Below, in pieces: positions 1 through 12,015 of a stretch of DNA of 64,000 nucleotides (position 1 is the stretch's first letter; each line of letters opens with the position of its first letter). The stretch is from NCBI RefSeq assembly GCF_900290235.1, contig NZ_OLMK01000025.1, positions 55,200 through 119,199 of the forward strand, written 5' to 3'. The notes under the pieces were generated by a model, which had not been told where the DNA came from, made no database searches, and was given only the letters and a program-made list of their open reading frames with translations. Position numbers and translations under genes: made by a program. Source of the DNA: Streptomyces sp. MA5143a. Lineage in GTDB: Bacteria; Actinomycetota; Actinomycetes; Streptomycetales; Streptomycetaceae.

Positions 1-3000
1 GCAGCGGCGTCGGCACCGTCGCCTGGCGGGCGTCCCGCCGCCTCACCCGTACGCCCGTCGCCTCGACCCACGCCCCCCGGACGACCACCGACGTCCTCCC
101 CCCGAACGGCACGTACCTCGTCACCGGCGGTGCCGGCGGCCTCGGTTCCGCGCTCGCCCGCGACCTCGCGGAGCGCGGCGCCCCCGACCTCGTCCTCACC
201 GGCCGCACCCCCACTCCGCCCCGCGCCCTGCTCGCCGAACTCCGCGCGCTCGGCGCCCGCGCCCGCTACCAGGCGGCGGACGTGAGCGACGCCGGCGCCA
301 TCGACGACCTCGTCGCCGGGCTGCCGCCCCTGGACGGTGTGTTCCACGCGGCCGGTACGGCCCGCCCCGGCAGCCTGCGCGGCAAGGCGGACGACGAGAT
401 CGAGGAGACCCTCGCGGCCAAGGTCCACGGCACGGTCCTCCTCGCCGAAGCGTTGCGCCGTTACGGCCACGACACCGCCGTCCGCGTCGCCTTCTCCTCC
501 GTCTCCTCGGTCCTGCCCGGCCTGTCCGGCGCCCTCGGCGACTACGCCGCCGCCAACGCGTTCCTCGACGCCTTCACCACCGCCGAGCACGCCGCGGGGC
601 GCCCCTGGCGGACGATCGCCCTCGGACCGGTCTCCGACACGGGCCTGGCGAGCGGCCCCCGCGCCGAGGACCGACTCCGCGCCCGGGGCCTCGCCCCCCT
701 ACCCGTACGCGCCGCCCTCACCGCCCTCCGCACGTCCCTCACCCTGGACGCGCCCCACGTACTGGTGACGGGCACGACGGAACCGACGCCGACGCCGGAC
801 CTCATACAGAGCCCCGCACCGGCACCGGCCCCGGCACCCACCCCTGTTTCCGCCCCCACACCCACCCCCACCCCTGCCTCCGCACGCGGCACCGCCCCCG
901 AGATCACCGCGCTCATCCGCCGTCTGCTCACCGAGGCCCTCCACCGCTCCCCGGAGGACATCGCGGAGGACGCCCCCTTCCTCGGGCTCGGGCTCGACTC
1001 CCTCAGTGCCGTGGACCTCGCCCGGCGCCTGGAGCGGGAGCTGGGCCGGCCGCTGCCCGCCACCCTGCTCTTCGAGTACCGCACCATCGGCGAACTGGCC
1101 GCCCATCTGGCCACCGGGGCGCCCACGGCGGCACCGCCCGCCCTGCCCGCCGCGCCTCCCACCACCGGGGCCGGCCGCCGAGACGACGGCCTCCTGCCCC
1201 TCACCCCTCTCCAACTCGCCTTCCACACGAGCGCATCGCTGCACGAGGGCGTCACCGCCTACGGCTATGTCCGCCAGACCGTCAGCGGCCCCCTCGACCC
1301 CGCGCTGCTCGGCCGGGCGTTCGCCCACCTGGCCCTCCGCCACCCCCTGCTGCGGATGCGGTTGACCGCGGACGGCGGCGCCCGCCCGCGCCAGTACACC
1401 GCGCCCGCCGAGGTGTCCACCGCCCACGGCTGCGGGCCCGCCTGGTACGAGATCCGGCAGGTCCCGGCCGGTCCCCGCGCCCTGGCCGACCTCGAACAGG
1501 CCCTCTGCAACCGCCCCTTCGACCTCACCACGGAGGACCCCGTACGAGCCGTCCTGGTCCCCGACCAGGAGGACGCGCACCTCACCCATCTGCTCCTGGT
1601 CGTCCACCACGCCGCCGCCGACGGCTACAGCCTCAAGGTGCTGGGCGAGGACCTCTGGTCGCTGTACACCGCACTCGCGCGGGGAGAGGAGGCCGCCCAC
1701 GAACTCCGGGCCGCCTCGGGTGAGTTCGGTGACTACGTGGCCGCCCTCACCGCCGAACGGCACTCCCCGGCGTTCGAGCGGGACCAGCGGTACTGGCGCG
1801 ACCGCCTCACCACACACCTGTCCGCCCGCTCCACCGCATCCGCCACCCCGGCCCCGGCTCTCCCCTACGACGGTGACCCCGAGGCGCCCCCGGCGCCGCC
1901 GCTCGTCCATCACCGCACCGAGATCGACGAGGAGTTGACCTCCGCGCTGCGTGCGGTCGCGGCCCGGCACGAGGTGTCGCTGTTCCATCTGCTGCTGGCG
2001 GCCTACGGGCGGTGCCTTGCCCGGTGGAGCGGGCGTCCGGAGGTCGCCGTGAACGTGGCGCGGGCGCGCCGCGAGGTGGCGATCGCCGGGGTCGACCGTC
2101 TGGTCGGGCCGCTCGCCGACACCCTGCCGGTGTTCGTGACGGTCGGCCCCGACGAGCCGGTGACCGCACTGGCCGGCCGGGTCCGGGAGATCTGGCGGGA
2201 GGCCGAGGCGCACGCGACGCCCGGCAGCGCCGACCTCGCCCGGCTGCTGGGCGAGATGCGGCCCGCCACCGGACCGGCGCCGCGCACGGTCGCCGAGGCG
2301 GGCTTCAGCCTCGCCCGTTTCCCGGTGGTCCACGGCCCCGACTGGCCCGTCACCGTCACCCCCACGGCCGCGGCCACCGCCACCGCCGCCACCCGGCTCG
2401 GCCTGCTGTGCTGGGAGGCCGACGCGAGCCTGCGCCTGTCCTGGAACCACCCGGCCCGACTGTTCCGCCCCGAGACGGTACGCGGCCTCGCCGACGCGTA
2501 CGTCGCCGAACTACGCGCCGTCGCCGCCGGGTTGAGGGGTCCGTCCGTCGCGTACGCCCCTGACGAGCAGCCCGCGCGTCCGACCGCCGAGCCCGACGAG
2601 CGGCCTGCGGGCAGCGGACAGCCCGGCATCGTGGAGCGCCTGTGCGCGCGGTTCCGTGCCACGCCCGAGGCCGTCGCCGTCCACACCGGCGACTCCACCC
2701 TCACCTACGCGGCCCTCGACACCGCGTCCGCCGCCCTCGCCACCGGGCTCCGCGCCCACGGGGTGCGCCCCGGCGACCTCGTCGGACTGCTCACCGAACC
2801 GGGCGGCACCGCCACCGTCACCGGGGTCGTCGGCATCCTGCGCGCGGGCGCCGGCTGGGTACCGCTGGACGCCACCCACCCCGCCGCCCGGCACCGGGAC
2901 CAACTGGCCCGTACCGGCGTCCGTGTCCTGGTGTGCGACCCGGCGAACCACGAGGCCGCCGCCCGACTGGAGAGAGTCGTCCCGGTCACCGTGGCCGTGG

Positions 3001-6000
3001 CCCCCTCGCCCCCGGTCGCCACGCCCGACGGCCCCTCCCCGCTCCCGGACGGGTCCGCCGCCGACCTCGTCGACGCCGCCCCGTACGACCCCGACGCCGT
3101 CGCGTACGTCATCTTCACCTCCGGCTCGACGGGCCGTCCCAAGGCCGTGCCCGTCACCCACCGGTCCATGGCGAACTACCTCGACTGGGCGCTCGCCACC
3201 TTCGGCTACGGGCCGGGCGACCGGCTGGCACAGACCGCGTCGGTCTGTTTCGACGCCTCCGTACGGCAGTTGCTGGCCCCGCTGCTCGTCGGCGCCTCGG
3301 TGCACACCGTCTCCCGCGATCTGCTGCGCGACCCCGAGGCGCTCCTCGACCGGGTCGTGGCGGACCGGATCACGGTGTGGAGCTCGGTCCCGACGCTCTG
3401 GGAACGCCTGCTCACCGCCGCCGAGGAACGTGTCCGCCGGGACGGGGCGGCACTCCCGGACCTCTCCGCCCTGCGCTGGGTCCACGTGGGCGGCGAGGCC
3501 CTCCCCGCGGCCCACGTCCGCCGCTGGTTCGACCTCCTCGACGCGACGGCCACCCCGGGCCACGCCCGCAGCGCCCCCGGTGCCCCCGATGCCCGCCGCG
3601 TCCGCCACCGGGTCGCCAACCTGTACGGCCCCACCGAGGCCACCGTCAACGCGACCTGCCACATCATCGACACCCGCCCCGCCGACGACGTCCGCCACCT
3701 CCCCATCGGCCGCCCGATCGCCGGCACCGAACTGGTGGTGGTCGACGCGGACGGCCGGGCGTGCGCCCCCGGCGAGGCCGGGGAACTGCTCATCGCCGGC
3801 ACCGGACTCACCCCCGGCTACCTCGGCGACCCGCGTCTCACCGCGGCGGCCTTCACCGAGCGGGACGGACGGCGCTGGTACCGCAGCGGCGACCGCGTCC
3901 GCCGTACGGCCGACGGGGTGCTGGAGTTCCTGGGCCGCCTCGACGACCAGGTCAAGGTCCGCGGTCACCGCGTCGAACTCGGCGAGGTCGAGGCCGCGCT
4001 CCTCGCCCACCCGGGCCTGGCCCGCGCGGCCGTGCTGCTGCGGGAGGGGCGGCTCGTGGCGTACGTCGAGCCGCGCGCCGGGGCGCCTGAGCCCGACGCC
4101 CGCGAGGTCCGCGCCTTCCTGTCCCGGACGCTCCCCCCGTACATGCTCCCGGCCCGGATCCACGCCCTCGCCGCCCTCCCGCTGACCGGCACGGGCAAGA
4201 TCGACCGCAACCGTCTCGCGCCACCCCCGGACCACGACACCCCCGCACCCGGGCGGACAGCGCGCCGCACCCCACCGGCGACCCCCACGGAACGGCTGCT
4301 GGCCCGCGCCTGGTCCCAACTCCTCGACGTGCCCGAGGTCTTCCGGGAGGACGACTTCTTCGTCCTCGGCGGGGACTCCCTCACGGTGCTTGAACTGTTC
4401 TCCCGTCTGCGCGACGACCACCGCGTCCTGCCACGACCGACCGCCGTCTACACGCACCGCACCCTGAGCGCGCTGGCGGCGGCCCTCGACGCGGCCCACG
4501 ACACGGCGGCGGCCGACGCGCTCCCCGTCGCGGCACCCGACCCTGCCGCCGCGTCCCCCACCGCCCCGGTCACCCCCTACCCCCTCACCCCCTCCCAGCG
4601 GGGCTTCCTCCTGGCCGACGCGCTCGCCTCCGGGGACTCCGCCTGGCTGGCGCGTTTCCGGATACGCGGGCCCCTGCGTCCGGAGCTGTTCCAGCGCGCG
4701 GTGGACGTCCTCGTGGCCCGGCACCCGATGCTCCGCACGGTGTTCCCGGCCGGTGCGCGCCCGCCCGTGCAGCAGGAACTGCCGGACACGCTGCGGCTGC
4801 CGGTGGAGACGGAGGCGTTGGGCGAGCCGGGGCTGCTGGAGACGCGGATCGCCGAGGAGGCGCGGCGGCGGTTCGAGCCTTGGGCGTGGCCGCTGCTGCG
4901 GCTGCGTTTGTTCACGGTCGCCGCCGACGAACACGTCCTCGTCGTGCACGCCCACCACCTCATCGGCGACGGCTACAGCGCCGCCCTGTTCACCCGTGAA
5001 CTCCTCACCGTCCACGACCGTCTCGCCGCCGGTCCGTCCGACGGCCTGGAGCCGTTGCGCTCGACGTTCCGCGACCATGTCGAGCTGCGCGCCACCCGCC
5101 GCCGGGCCCCGTCCCCGACCCCGGGGACGGCGACGGCGGACCACCTCGCCCGGCACCACGCCCCGTACACGCCCCCCGTGCTCCGCGCCTCCCGGCCGCC
5201 CGCCGACGGCACCGGGGAGCCCACCAGCCTCCGCGCCCCCGGCTTCCACACCGCCGGTTTCACCCTCGACGCCGACCGCGCTGGGGCGTTGCGCCGGCTC
5301 GCCCGTACCGCCGGGACGACGCCGTACGCGCCGTTCCTCACCGCGTACCACCGCGCTCTGGTCGTCCTCACCGGTCACCGGGACCTGGTGCTCGGCCTCG
5401 CGGTCACCGGACGCGACGACAGCGTTCCCGACGCGCACCGGGTGTTCGGCCCCTTCGCGGAAGCCGTGGCCGTGCGTCCGCCGGTCCACGGGGAGGCGTC
5501 CGGCACCTTCGTGGAGGACCTGCGCCGTGTCGCCGCCGAGGCGGTCGCGGCCCGTACCGCCGGACCGCTGGACCTGCGGACGGACGACGGCCTGCCCCGT
5601 ACCGCCCAGTTCTTCTTCACGTTCCTGGACTTCGGCGCCCTCGGCGCCCCGGCCACCACCCTGACCGTGCTCCCCGACGACACCGACACGGCGCTCGCCC
5701 CACCCCCCGTGGGCACGGACGTCCTCCTCGCCGTCCGCCCCTCGGGCGACGGCGTACGCGTCACCGTCCGCGCGTCGGCGAGCGCCCTCACCGAGGAGGA
5801 ACTGGCCGCGTTCGCGGACGGGTTGCGCAGCGAACTGGAGGACAGCGCGCCCCTGGACGCCGCGCTCATCGGCTATCTGCCCGCGCCCCGCGACCTGGCC
5901 GCGTACGCGGGACTGCCCCCTCATGCCGTGCCGGACCGTGAGCGACTCCGGGCGCTCCTCTTCCCCGACGGCCGCCCGCGGCTGCTGGAGACGACGAGCA

Positions 6001-7076
6001 CGCCCCTCGGCACATCCGGCTTCCTCACCCTGCCGGTGTTCGCCGACGAACTGACGGCCCTCGCCACCCCGGCCGATCAGAGTTCTCTGGCCGCCCGCAC
6101 CGCCCGTGCCGTGGAGCACGCCCTCGCCCTCGGCGCGCGGTCCGTCTCCCTGGCCGGGGTGATCCCCGCCCTGACCGGCTACGGCTACGACGTCCTGCGA
6201 GAAGCGGAGCCCAACACCACCTCCACGGCTGTCTCCACGGCGACTTCGGCCGCCGCTCCCCTCCCCGGCGCGCTCACCACCGGTCATGCCACGACCACCG
6301 TCGCCGTCGTGAAGACCGTGCACGCGGCGCTCGCCGCGACCGGCCGGGACCTCGCCGGTCTGACCCTGGCGGTCGTCGGCTGCGGCTCCATCGGCACGTC
6401 GTCGCTCCGGCTGCTGCTCGCCCGCAGCCCCCGCCCACCGGCCCGGCTGATCCTCTGCGACCTGCCGGGCAGTGCCCCACGGCTGCGCCGTCTCGCCGCC
6501 GAACTGTCGGCGGACCGCCCCGGCACGACCGTACGGGTCATGGAGTCCACCGGCACCCCCACGGGACTGCCGGCCGAACTGTACGAGGACGCCGATGTCG
6601 TCGTCACCGCGGTGAGCGGCCCCACGGCACTCCTGGACGTCGACCGGCTCCGTCCCGGCACGATCGTCGTGGACGACTCCTTCCCGCACTGTTTCGACAC
6701 CGCGCGGGCCCTCGACCGGATGCGGCGCGAACGGGACGTACTGCTCGTCGGGGGCGGACTGCTCGCCCTGGGGGCCACCGCGACCCGGCTGTCCGCGGAC
6801 CTGCCGCCCCTCGCGCGCACCGGCCCCGCACGGGGCACCCGGTTCCAGCCCCATCTGCCCGGCACCCTCGCGTCCTGCCGGCTGGAGTCGCTGCTCCACG
6901 CCCACCACGACGGCACGGAACTCCCCCCGATCCACGGCCTGGTGGACCTCCCCCACGCCCTGGCCCACTGGGACGCCGCCGAGGCGGCCGGGGTCACCGC
7001 CGCGCCCCTGCACCTCCTCGACCACGTGATCCCGGAGACCACCCTGAAGGCCCTGCCCCTGCCCCCGCGGCCCTGA
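1..7076 (+). CDS. PKS-NRPS hybrid megasynthase, 3' part, with C-terminal acyl-ACP-reductase-like domain
   Basis: The frame is open from the left edge, so the N-terminus is missing; 2,357 residues are visible. Domains in order: polyketide ketoreductase (about 35-255; GGAGGLGS, SSVSSVLPG and GDYAAANAF carry the Rossmann and Ser/Tyr motifs); Pro/Ala/Thr-rich linker; acyl carrier protein (GLDS, Ser333); condensation domain (395-840, HHAAADG near 534); adenylation domain (873-1410, TSGSTGRPK, YRSGDR, GKIDR); peptidyl carrier (GGDS, Ser1459); second condensation domain (1525-1950, HHLIGDG near 1651); and a reductase-like domain (1953-2357) with GCGSIG and a Cys at 2292. There is no thioesterase. 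The protein would add one amino acid to a polyketide and release the chain, perhaps reductively (inference). It appears to be the last gene of a cluster lying to the left; the next gene is convergent and unrelated. The substrate is not predictable with confidence. Confidence 0.93.
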   Translation, partial: SGVGTVAWRASRRLTRTPVASTHAPRTTTDVLPPNGTYLVTGGAGGLGSALARDLAERGAPDLVLTGRTPTPPRALLAELRALGARARYQAADVSDAGAIDDLVAGLPPLDGVFHAAGTARPGSLRGKADDEIEETLAAKVHGTVLLAEALRRYGHDTAVRVAFSSVSSVLPGLSGALGDYAAANAFLDAFTTAEHAAGRPWRTIALGPVSDTGLASGPRAEDRLRARGLAPLPVRAALTALRTSLTLDAPHVLVTGTTEPTPTPDLIQSPAPAPAPAPTPVSAPTPTPTPASARGTAPEITALIRRLLTEALHRSPEDIAEDAPFLGLGLDSLSAVDLARRLERELGRPLPATLLFEYRTIGELAAHLATGAPTAAPPALPAAPPTTGAGRRDDGLLPLTPLQLAFHTSASLHEGVTAYGYVRQTVSGPLDPALLGRAFAHLALRHPLLRMRLTADGGARPRQYTAPAEVSTAHGCGPAWYEIRQVPAGPRALADLEQALCNRPFDLTTEDPVRAVLVPDQEDAHLTHLLLVVHHAAADGYSLKVLGEDLWSLYTALARGEEAAHELRAASGEFGDYVAALTAERHSPAFERDQRYWRDRLTTHLSARSTASATPAPALPYDGDPEAPPAPPLVHHRTEIDEELTSALRAVAARHEVSLFHLLLAAYGRCLARWSGRPEVAVNVARARREVAIAGVDRLVGPLADTLPVFVTVGPDEPVTALAGRVREIWREAEAHATPGSADLARLLGEMRPATGPAPRTVAEAGFSLARFPVVHGPDWPVTVTPTAAATATAATRLGLLCWEADASLRLSWNHPARLFRPETVRGLADAYVAELRAVAAGLRGPSVAYAPDEQPARPTAEPDERPAGSGQPGIVERLCARFRATPEAVAVHTGDSTLTYAALDTASAALATGLRAHGVRPGDLVGLLTEPGGTATVTGVVGILRAGAGWVPLDATHPAARHRDQLARTGVRVLVCDPANHEAAARLERVVPVTVAVAPSPPVATPDGPSPLPDGSAADLVDAAPYDPDAVAYVIFTSGSTGRPKAVPVTHRSMANYLDWALATFGYGPGDRLAQTASVCFDASVRQLLAPLLVGASVHTVSRDLLRDPEALLDRVVADRITVWSSVPTLWERLLTAAEERVRRDGAALPDLSALRWVHVGGEALPAAHVRRWFDLLDATATPGHARSAPGAPDARRVRHRVANLYGPTEATVNATCHIIDTRPADDVRHLPIGRPIAGTELVVVDADGRACAPGEAGELLIAGTGLTPGYLGDPRLTAAAFTERDGRRWYRSGDRVRRTADGVLEFLGRLDDQVKVRGHRVELGEVEAALLAHPGLARAAVLLREGRLVAYVEPRAGAPEPDAREVRAFLSRTLPPYMLPARIHALAALPLTGTGKIDRNRLAPPPDHDTPAPGRTARRTPPATPTERLLARAWSQLLDVPEVFREDDFFVLGGDSLTVLELFSRLRDDHRVLPRPTAVYTHRTLSALAAALDAAHDTAAADALPVAAPDPAAASPTAPVTPYPLTPSQRGFLLADALASGDSAWLARFRIRGPLRPELFQRAVDVLVARHPMLRTVFPAGARPPVQQELPDTLRLPVETEALGEPGLLETRIAEEARRRFEPWAWPLLRLRLFTVAADEHVLVVHAHHLIGDGYSAALFTRELLTVHDRLAAGPSDGLEPLRSTFRDHVELRATRRRAPSPTPGTATADHLARHHAPYTPPVLRASRPPADGTGEPTSLRAPGFHTAGFTLDADRAGALRRLARTAGTTPYAPFLTAYHRALVVLTGHRDLVLGLAVTGRDDSVPDAHRVFGPFAEAVAVRPPVHGEASGTFVEDLRRVAAEAVAARTAGPLDLRTDDGLPRTAQFFFTFLDFGALGAPATTLTVLPDDTDTALAPPPVGTDVLLAVRPSGDGVRVTVRASASALTEEELAAFADGLRSELEDSAPLDAALIGYLPAPRDLAAYAGLPPHAVPDRERLRALLFPDGRPRLLETTSTPLGTSGFLTLPVFADELTALATPADQSSLAARTARAVEHALALGARSVSLAGVIPALTGYGYDVLREAEPNTTSTAVSTATSAAAPLPGALTTGHATTTVAVVKTVHAALAATGRDLAGLTLAVVGCGSIGTSSLRLLLARSPRPPARLILCDLPGSAPRLRRLAAELSADRPGTTVRVMESTGTPTGLPAELYEDADVVVTAVSGPTALLDVDRLRPGTIVVDDSFPHCFDTARALDRMRRERDVLLVGGGLLALGATATRLSADLPPLARTGPARGTRFQPHLPGTLASCRLESLLHAHHDGTELPPIHGLVDLPHALAHWDAAEAAGVTAAPLHLLDHVIPETTLKALPLPPRP

Positions 7077-7098
7077 TCCCGGTCGGAACACACATGGC

Positions 7099-7132
7099 GA
7101 CGCCCGGCCGGGGGGCTCCCCAGCCGGGCGTC
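7099..7132. terminator. Bidirectional terminator hairpin
   Basis: A 10-bp perfect stem (GACGCCCGGC / GCCGGGCGTC) with a further G-run/C-run inside lies between the convergent megasynthase and Ig-like protein genes, about 22 nt after the megasynthase stop. Confidence 0.7.
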
Positions 7133-7155
7133 CCTCGCTCGGTGTCCGCGCGGGC

Positions 7156-9135
7156 TCAGCGCACGACGACCGCGCTCGTCGTGGCCGACCCGTTGGTCCA
7201 GCCGTACCGCCTGGCCGTCACCTTCACGGTGATCTTGTGGCCCTTGTCGGCCTTGGCCAGGACGTACGTCGACTTCGTGGCGCCCGTGACGGTCGTGCCG
7301 TCACGCTTCCAGGAGTACGTGTAGGAGGTCGCGGCCGGCGACCAGGTGCCGTGGGCGGCGGTGAGCTTGTAGCCGACCTTGGCGGTGCCGGTGACGGCGG
7401 GCGCCGTGACGGCCTTGAGGGCGGGGCCGACGGCGACGGTGACGGCCGGGGAGGTGGAGGTGACGGACCCGGCGGCGTTGGCGACCTTGGCGCGGCAGGA
7501 CACCTGGTGCTTGTAGTCGGCGGAGGTCAGGGTGCGGGACCTGCCGGTGGCGCCGGTGATGGTCGTGCCGTCCCGGAGCCAGGACCAGGCGACGGTGGTG
7601 TTGGAGCCGGTCCAGGCGGCGCCGCAGGTGACCTTGGAGCCGGTGCGGGCGGTGCCGCTGACGGCGGCCCTGGAGGTGACCTTCGGCTTGGTCAGCAGGG
7701 TCTGGGACTGGGCGGACAGCTGGGAGGTGAAGTCACCGGGGGAGATGTCCACCGCCTTGCGGAACACGACGGTGGCCCGGCCGTCGGGACCCGCGGTGAC
7801 CTCGCCGGAGAGAGCGTTCGCGTCGGGGACGGCGGGCACGGGCGCGCTGTTGAGGGCGCTCGCCTCGCTCCAGGCGCCGCCGGCCGGGCGGACGGCCCAC
7901 TCCAGGTAGTTGTCGTCGCCGTTGTCGATGCTCGGCGTCTGCGGCCAGACGACCTGGACGGTGCCGTCGGCGCCTATCGACGCGGACACGTCCCAGTTCA
8001 CATAGCCGGTGGACAACGTCTTCGGCGCCGACCATGTGCCGGTGCCCGCGGTCCGGGTGACGGTCCGTACGACAGGGGTTCCGGCCGTGGAACTCCAGCC
8101 GGCCCACACGTAGGTGAGGTCACCGTTCGGCGCGGTGAGCGGCTCGCTCTCGTCGCTGGGGTCGATGGCGGCGACCGCGGTCTGCGCAGCGCCCCATCCA
8201 CCGGACACGGTGGTCCGCGTGGCGGACTTGAGGGCGGTGGCGCCACCGTTGGCGACCCGCCAGAGGACGGTGGTGGCGCCCTTGGCGTCCATCGTCACGC
8301 GCACGGTCCCGGCCGCGCCGGCGGTGCCGGGCAGCGGGGCGGCGGCACTCCAGGCGCCGCCCGCCGAGGCACGGGTCGCGGTGTGGACGGTGTGGGCGTC
8401 CTCGCCCTCCGCGGGGACCTGGTCGTAGACGTCCCAGACGGCGGTGGCCGCGCCGCCCGGGGCGACGGCGAGCGCGAGGTCGTAGACGGACCCGGTGGTG
8501 ACGTGGGCCAGCGGCTTCGCGGTGGACCAGGTGGTCGCGCCGGGGGCGCGGGTGGCGGTCATCACGTCGTAGTCGCCGAAGTCGCCCTGGTCCCACACGG
8601 CGGTGAGGGTGCCGTCGGCCGCGGCGGCGAGCCGGGGCAGACCGAGGTACACGCCGGTGGTCGTCGCGATCGGCGCGGGCGTGGACCAACCGCCCTGTGC
8701 GGGGTTCCAGGTGGCGGCCAGCGCGGTCGGGTCGCCGTCCGCGCCGCCCCCGTCCAGCCAGGTCACCACGGCCTGCCCGGTGGGCGTCACGGTCAGCTCG
8801 ACGAGGGAGCCCTTGGACCGGCCGGTGGCCAACGTGTGCGGGGCGCCCCAGGAGCTGCCGCCGACGGCCTTCACGGCGACCTCGTAGTCCCAGGTGCCGG
8901 CGCCGGCGGCGCGGTCCCGCCACAGCGCGAACGCCGTGCCGTCACCGGCCGTCCGGACGGCGATCAGCGTCTGCTGACCGTCCGCGCCGGTCAGCGTGGC
9001 GGCGCTGCTCCAGGGCCCGGCCACCCCGGTGTACCCGGCGGCGCTCGCCGTGCCCCCGGCCCCCAGCGTCACCGCGACGACCGCCGCGACGACCGCCGTA
9101 CCGACGGCCCCCGGCCTCCACACCCTCACTGCCAC
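7156..9135 (-). CDS. Secreted beta-propeller-like protein with two C-terminal Ig-like domains
   Basis: A 659-residue exported protein. An N-terminal Sec signal peptide (basic start, then a VAAVVAVTLGAGGTASA-type core with AxA cleavage) is followed by about 480 residues of degenerate repeats, each with W-S/A and aromatic-Asp turns, as in sialidase/BNR-like propellers. The last 170 residues form two tandem Ig-like modules sharing the pattern WxRDGTTxTGAT. No catalytic residues can be assigned, so it is probably a binding or cell-surface protein. It has no LPxTG motif or membrane anchor and is likely released. It is transcribed divergently from the xylanase gene and convergently to the megasynthase; nothing ties it functionally to either. 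Confidence 0.85.
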   Translation of the reverse strand: MAVRVWRPGAVGTAVVAAVVAVTLGAGGTASAAGYTGVAGPWSSAATLTGADGQQTLIAVRTAGDGTAFALWRDRAAGAGTWDYEVAVKAVGGSSWGAPHTLATGRSKGSLVELTVTPTGQAVVTWLDGGGADGDPTALAATWNPAQGGWSTPAPIATTTGVYLGLPRLAAAADGTLTAVWDQGDFGDYDVMTATRAPGATTWSTAKPLAHVTTGSVYDLALAVAPGGAATAVWDVYDQVPAEGEDAHTVHTATRASAGGAWSAAAPLPGTAGAAGTVRVTMDAKGATTVLWRVANGGATALKSATRTTVSGGWGAAQTAVAAIDPSDESEPLTAPNGDLTYVWAGWSSTAGTPVVRTVTRTAGTGTWSAPKTLSTGYVNWDVSASIGADGTVQVVWPQTPSIDNGDDNYLEWAVRPAGGAWSEASALNSAPVPAVPDANALSGEVTAGPDGRATVVFRKAVDISPGDFTSQLSAQSQTLLTKPKVTSRAAVSGTARTGSKVTCGAAWTGSNTTVAWSWLRDGTTITGATGRSRTLTSADYKHQVSCRAKVANAAGSVTSTSPAVTVAVGPALKAVTAPAVTGTAKVGYKLTAAHGTWSPAATSYTYSWKRDGTTVTGATKSTYVLAKADKGHKITVKVTARRYGWTNGSATTSAVVVR

Positions 9136-11898
<2,763 letters not shown>

Positions 11899-11947
11899 CC
11901 CACCGGGCCCACGGTGACCGCGCGACCGTGACCCGCCACCCCGAGAG

Positions 11948-11973
11948 CCCCAGCCGCGCGTCGGCCGGGGTTT
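11948..11973 (+). terminator. Terminator hairpin after xylanase gene
   Basis: CCCCAGCCG pairs with CGGCCGGGG (one mismatch, CGCGT loop) and is followed by TTT, 50 nt after the stop. It lies between convergent genes and may serve both. Confidence 0.5.
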
Positions 11974-12015
11974 CTCCGTTCTCCGGGGCCGCCCCCGCGA
12001 GCTCGGTGCCGGTCG

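Noticed and set aside
2511..7091. Very long open frame on the minus strand across the megasynthase
   Set aside because: It is a shadow of high-GC coding sequence: Gly/Arg/Glu-rich with no domain pattern, whereas the plus strand has complete enzyme motifs.
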